The notes beneath the pieces were generated by a model. It saw only the letters and a list, made by a program, of their open reading frames with translations, was not told the origin of the DNA and did not search any database. A DNA stretch of 13,189 bases from Nitrososphaerales archaeon TH5895 (GTDB lineage Archaea > Thermoproteota > Nitrososphaeria > Nitrososphaerales > Nitrososphaeraceae): positions 1 through 13,189 of the forward strand of contig JAATVS010000532.1 of the NCBI GenBank assembly GCA_014523695.1, given 5' to 3'. This document shows, one piece after another, positions 12,201 to 13,189 of the stretch. Both the position numbers and the translations under genes were made by a program. How positions within the stretch are numbered: position 1 is the stretch's first letter; the number at the start of each line of letters is the position of its first letter.

Positions 12201-13189
12201 ATGCAAAATTGGTTTAAATATGAGTTTCCAATCCCTACAGTTGTGACCAGTCCGGTGAACTCTTATCTGCCTTTTAAAGGTAAAACCGTTCTCATAACTG
12301 GAAGTGGAACAGGAATAGGACAGGCAATAGCCACAAAGTTTGCTCAAAATGGTGCAAGCATTGTTATCATGGGACGTAGACAGAAACCATTAGACGAAAC
12401 CAAAGAGATCTTATTAAAAACAATGTTGTCTGTTGGATCTTCTGCGAAAGTAATTTCATTTCCAGGAGTTGACGTATCTGATGAGCAGTCTTTGATTAAC
12501 ATGTACAGCTCGATCAAAAGTTCTTCCAAAAGTTTGGATATAATAGTAAACAATGCTGGCGTGTCAGGCCCAGTTAAGGTGTTCACGAATGCAGATTATG
12601 AAGAATTCAAGGAATGTGTAGCAATTCACCTAACTGGTACGTTCTTTACTTCAGTACATGGTCTTAACCTATTATCGAAAAATGGCAAGGTAATCACCAT
12701 CAGTACCTTTTTCACCGAAGAAAGCAAATTTGAGCAGCGGCCATATAGATTCAGAACCCCGTATACCGCTGCGCAAGGAGCTAAAAATAGGCTTGCTGAA
12801 GCACTAGCATGGGAGCTTACTGCTCGTGGAATTAGATCTGTCGCGACTAATCCTGGTCCAGTACACTCAGACAGAATTTATAAAACTGTTTATCCCAAGG
12901 CTGCTGCTGAATTCTTAAGGATCGGCGGATTTAAGAACTTGAAGGCTAGTGTGATAGAACTTGTTCTGTCGAAGATTCTGCCTTACTTAGGAGGTACAAC
13001 GTCAGAGATCGCGTCTAGAGGAAGAGAAGTTGCTGAAGAAATAATCAAATCACGGAGCGATATGAATTTTAACCAAGATGACCTAGAGCGCGACATTTCA
13101 GAGCTTATCACAAAGTTATACCACATAGCTGAAAAAATTCAAGAGAATACTAAAAAAATGATCGTTGATGGCGAATTTCTAGCTCAAGA
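12201..13189 (+). CDS. SDR oxidoreductase resembling malonyl-CoA reductase SDR modules, truncated by right edge
   Basis: 329 codons of a short-chain dehydrogenase/reductase that continues past the window. The NAD(P) motif is TGSGTGIG (33-40), NNAG lies at 117-120, the catalytic Ser is at 168 and Tyr at 188. At the YxxxK position the sequence is YTAAQ, so the lysine is replaced by Gln192; Lys195 is the nearest lysine. The region ISTFF, the long gap before Tyr, ELTARGIRSVATNPGPVHSDRI (205-226) and the following helices resemble, from memory, the SDR domains of Chloroflexus-type bifunctional malonyl-CoA reductase more than ordinary small SDRs. Residues 245-329 form an added helical, charged segment, and the protein exceeds the usual 250 residues. 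ATG at 12201 is used. Any role in carbon fixation is inference only. Confidence 0.8.
   Translation, partial: MQNWFKYEFPIPTVVTSPVNSYLPFKGKTVLITGSGTGIGQAIATKFAQNGASIVIMGRRQKPLDETKEILLKTMLSVGSSAKVISFPGVDVSDEQSLINMYSSIKSSSKSLDIIVNNAGVSGPVKVFTNADYEEFKECVAIHLTGTFFTSVHGLNLLSKNGKVITISTFFTEESKFEQRPYRFRTPYTAAQGAKNRLAEALAWELTARGIRSVATNPGPVHSDRIYKTVYPKAAAEFLRIGGFKNLKASVIELVLSKILPYLGGTTSEIASRGREVAEEIIKSRSDMNFNQDDLERDISELITKLYHIAEKIQENTKKMIVDGEFLAQ

Noticed and set aside
1..13189. CRISPR arrays, insertion sequences, prophage or defence genes.
   Set aside because: No spaced direct repeats, transposase, integrase or terminal repeats were seen; gene content is that of a normal chromosome.

Overview
The window reads as chromosomal DNA of an archaeon, most likely a member of the Nitrososphaerota (Thaumarchaeota). 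Archaeal markers are ribosomal protein S8e, a tRNA-intron endonuclease (EndA), an FttA/aCPSF1-type beta-CASP nuclease, a FilR1-like winged-helix regulator, small C2H2 zinc-finger proteins, and TATA boxes placed 21-30 bases before start codons with almost no Shine-Dalgarno sequences. The DNA is moderately AT-rich by eye. The lineage is inferred from gene content; no rRNA or tRNA gene is present to confirm it.

Left part (1-3296): all confident genes are on the minus strand. They are an SbcD/Mre11-related metallophosphoesterase, a gene-poor stretch of about 710 bases (831-1542), rps8e with its own promoter, and an scpA-scpB condensin-accessory operon. The gene-poor stretch holds two stem-loops, a T8 tract, the likely rps8e terminator and perhaps a small RNA or small ORF.

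Middle (3485-8777): plus-strand genes, each apparently with its own promoter. They are a membrane site-2 protease (M50 with PDZ), a FilR1-type transcription regulator preceded by a 9-base inverted repeat, a divergent FttA/aCPSF1 with a degenerate KH domain, and two tandem small zinc-finger proteins. The first of these, 8234-8383, is only 49 codons and easily missed.

Right part (8755-13189): a minus-strand TauE/SafE permease is divergent from a homoserine dehydrogenase whose 3' end holds a perfect 13-bp GC-rich hairpin. Next come a DUF47/PhoU-like gene that overlaps endA as TGATG, and a right-truncated SDR. The SDR resembles the SDR modules of bacterial malonyl-CoA reductase, but its YxxxK catalytic lysine is replaced by glutamine.

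The genes do not form one pathway. They are a mix of information processing (S8e, EndA, FttA, ScpAB), regulation (FilR1-like protein, zinc fingers), membrane functions (M50, TauE) and metabolism (homoserine dehydrogenase, SDR). The items most worth a second look are the Lys-less MCR-like SDR, the KH-degenerate FttA, the paired zinc-finger genes, and the repeated use of apparently leaderless TTG starts.
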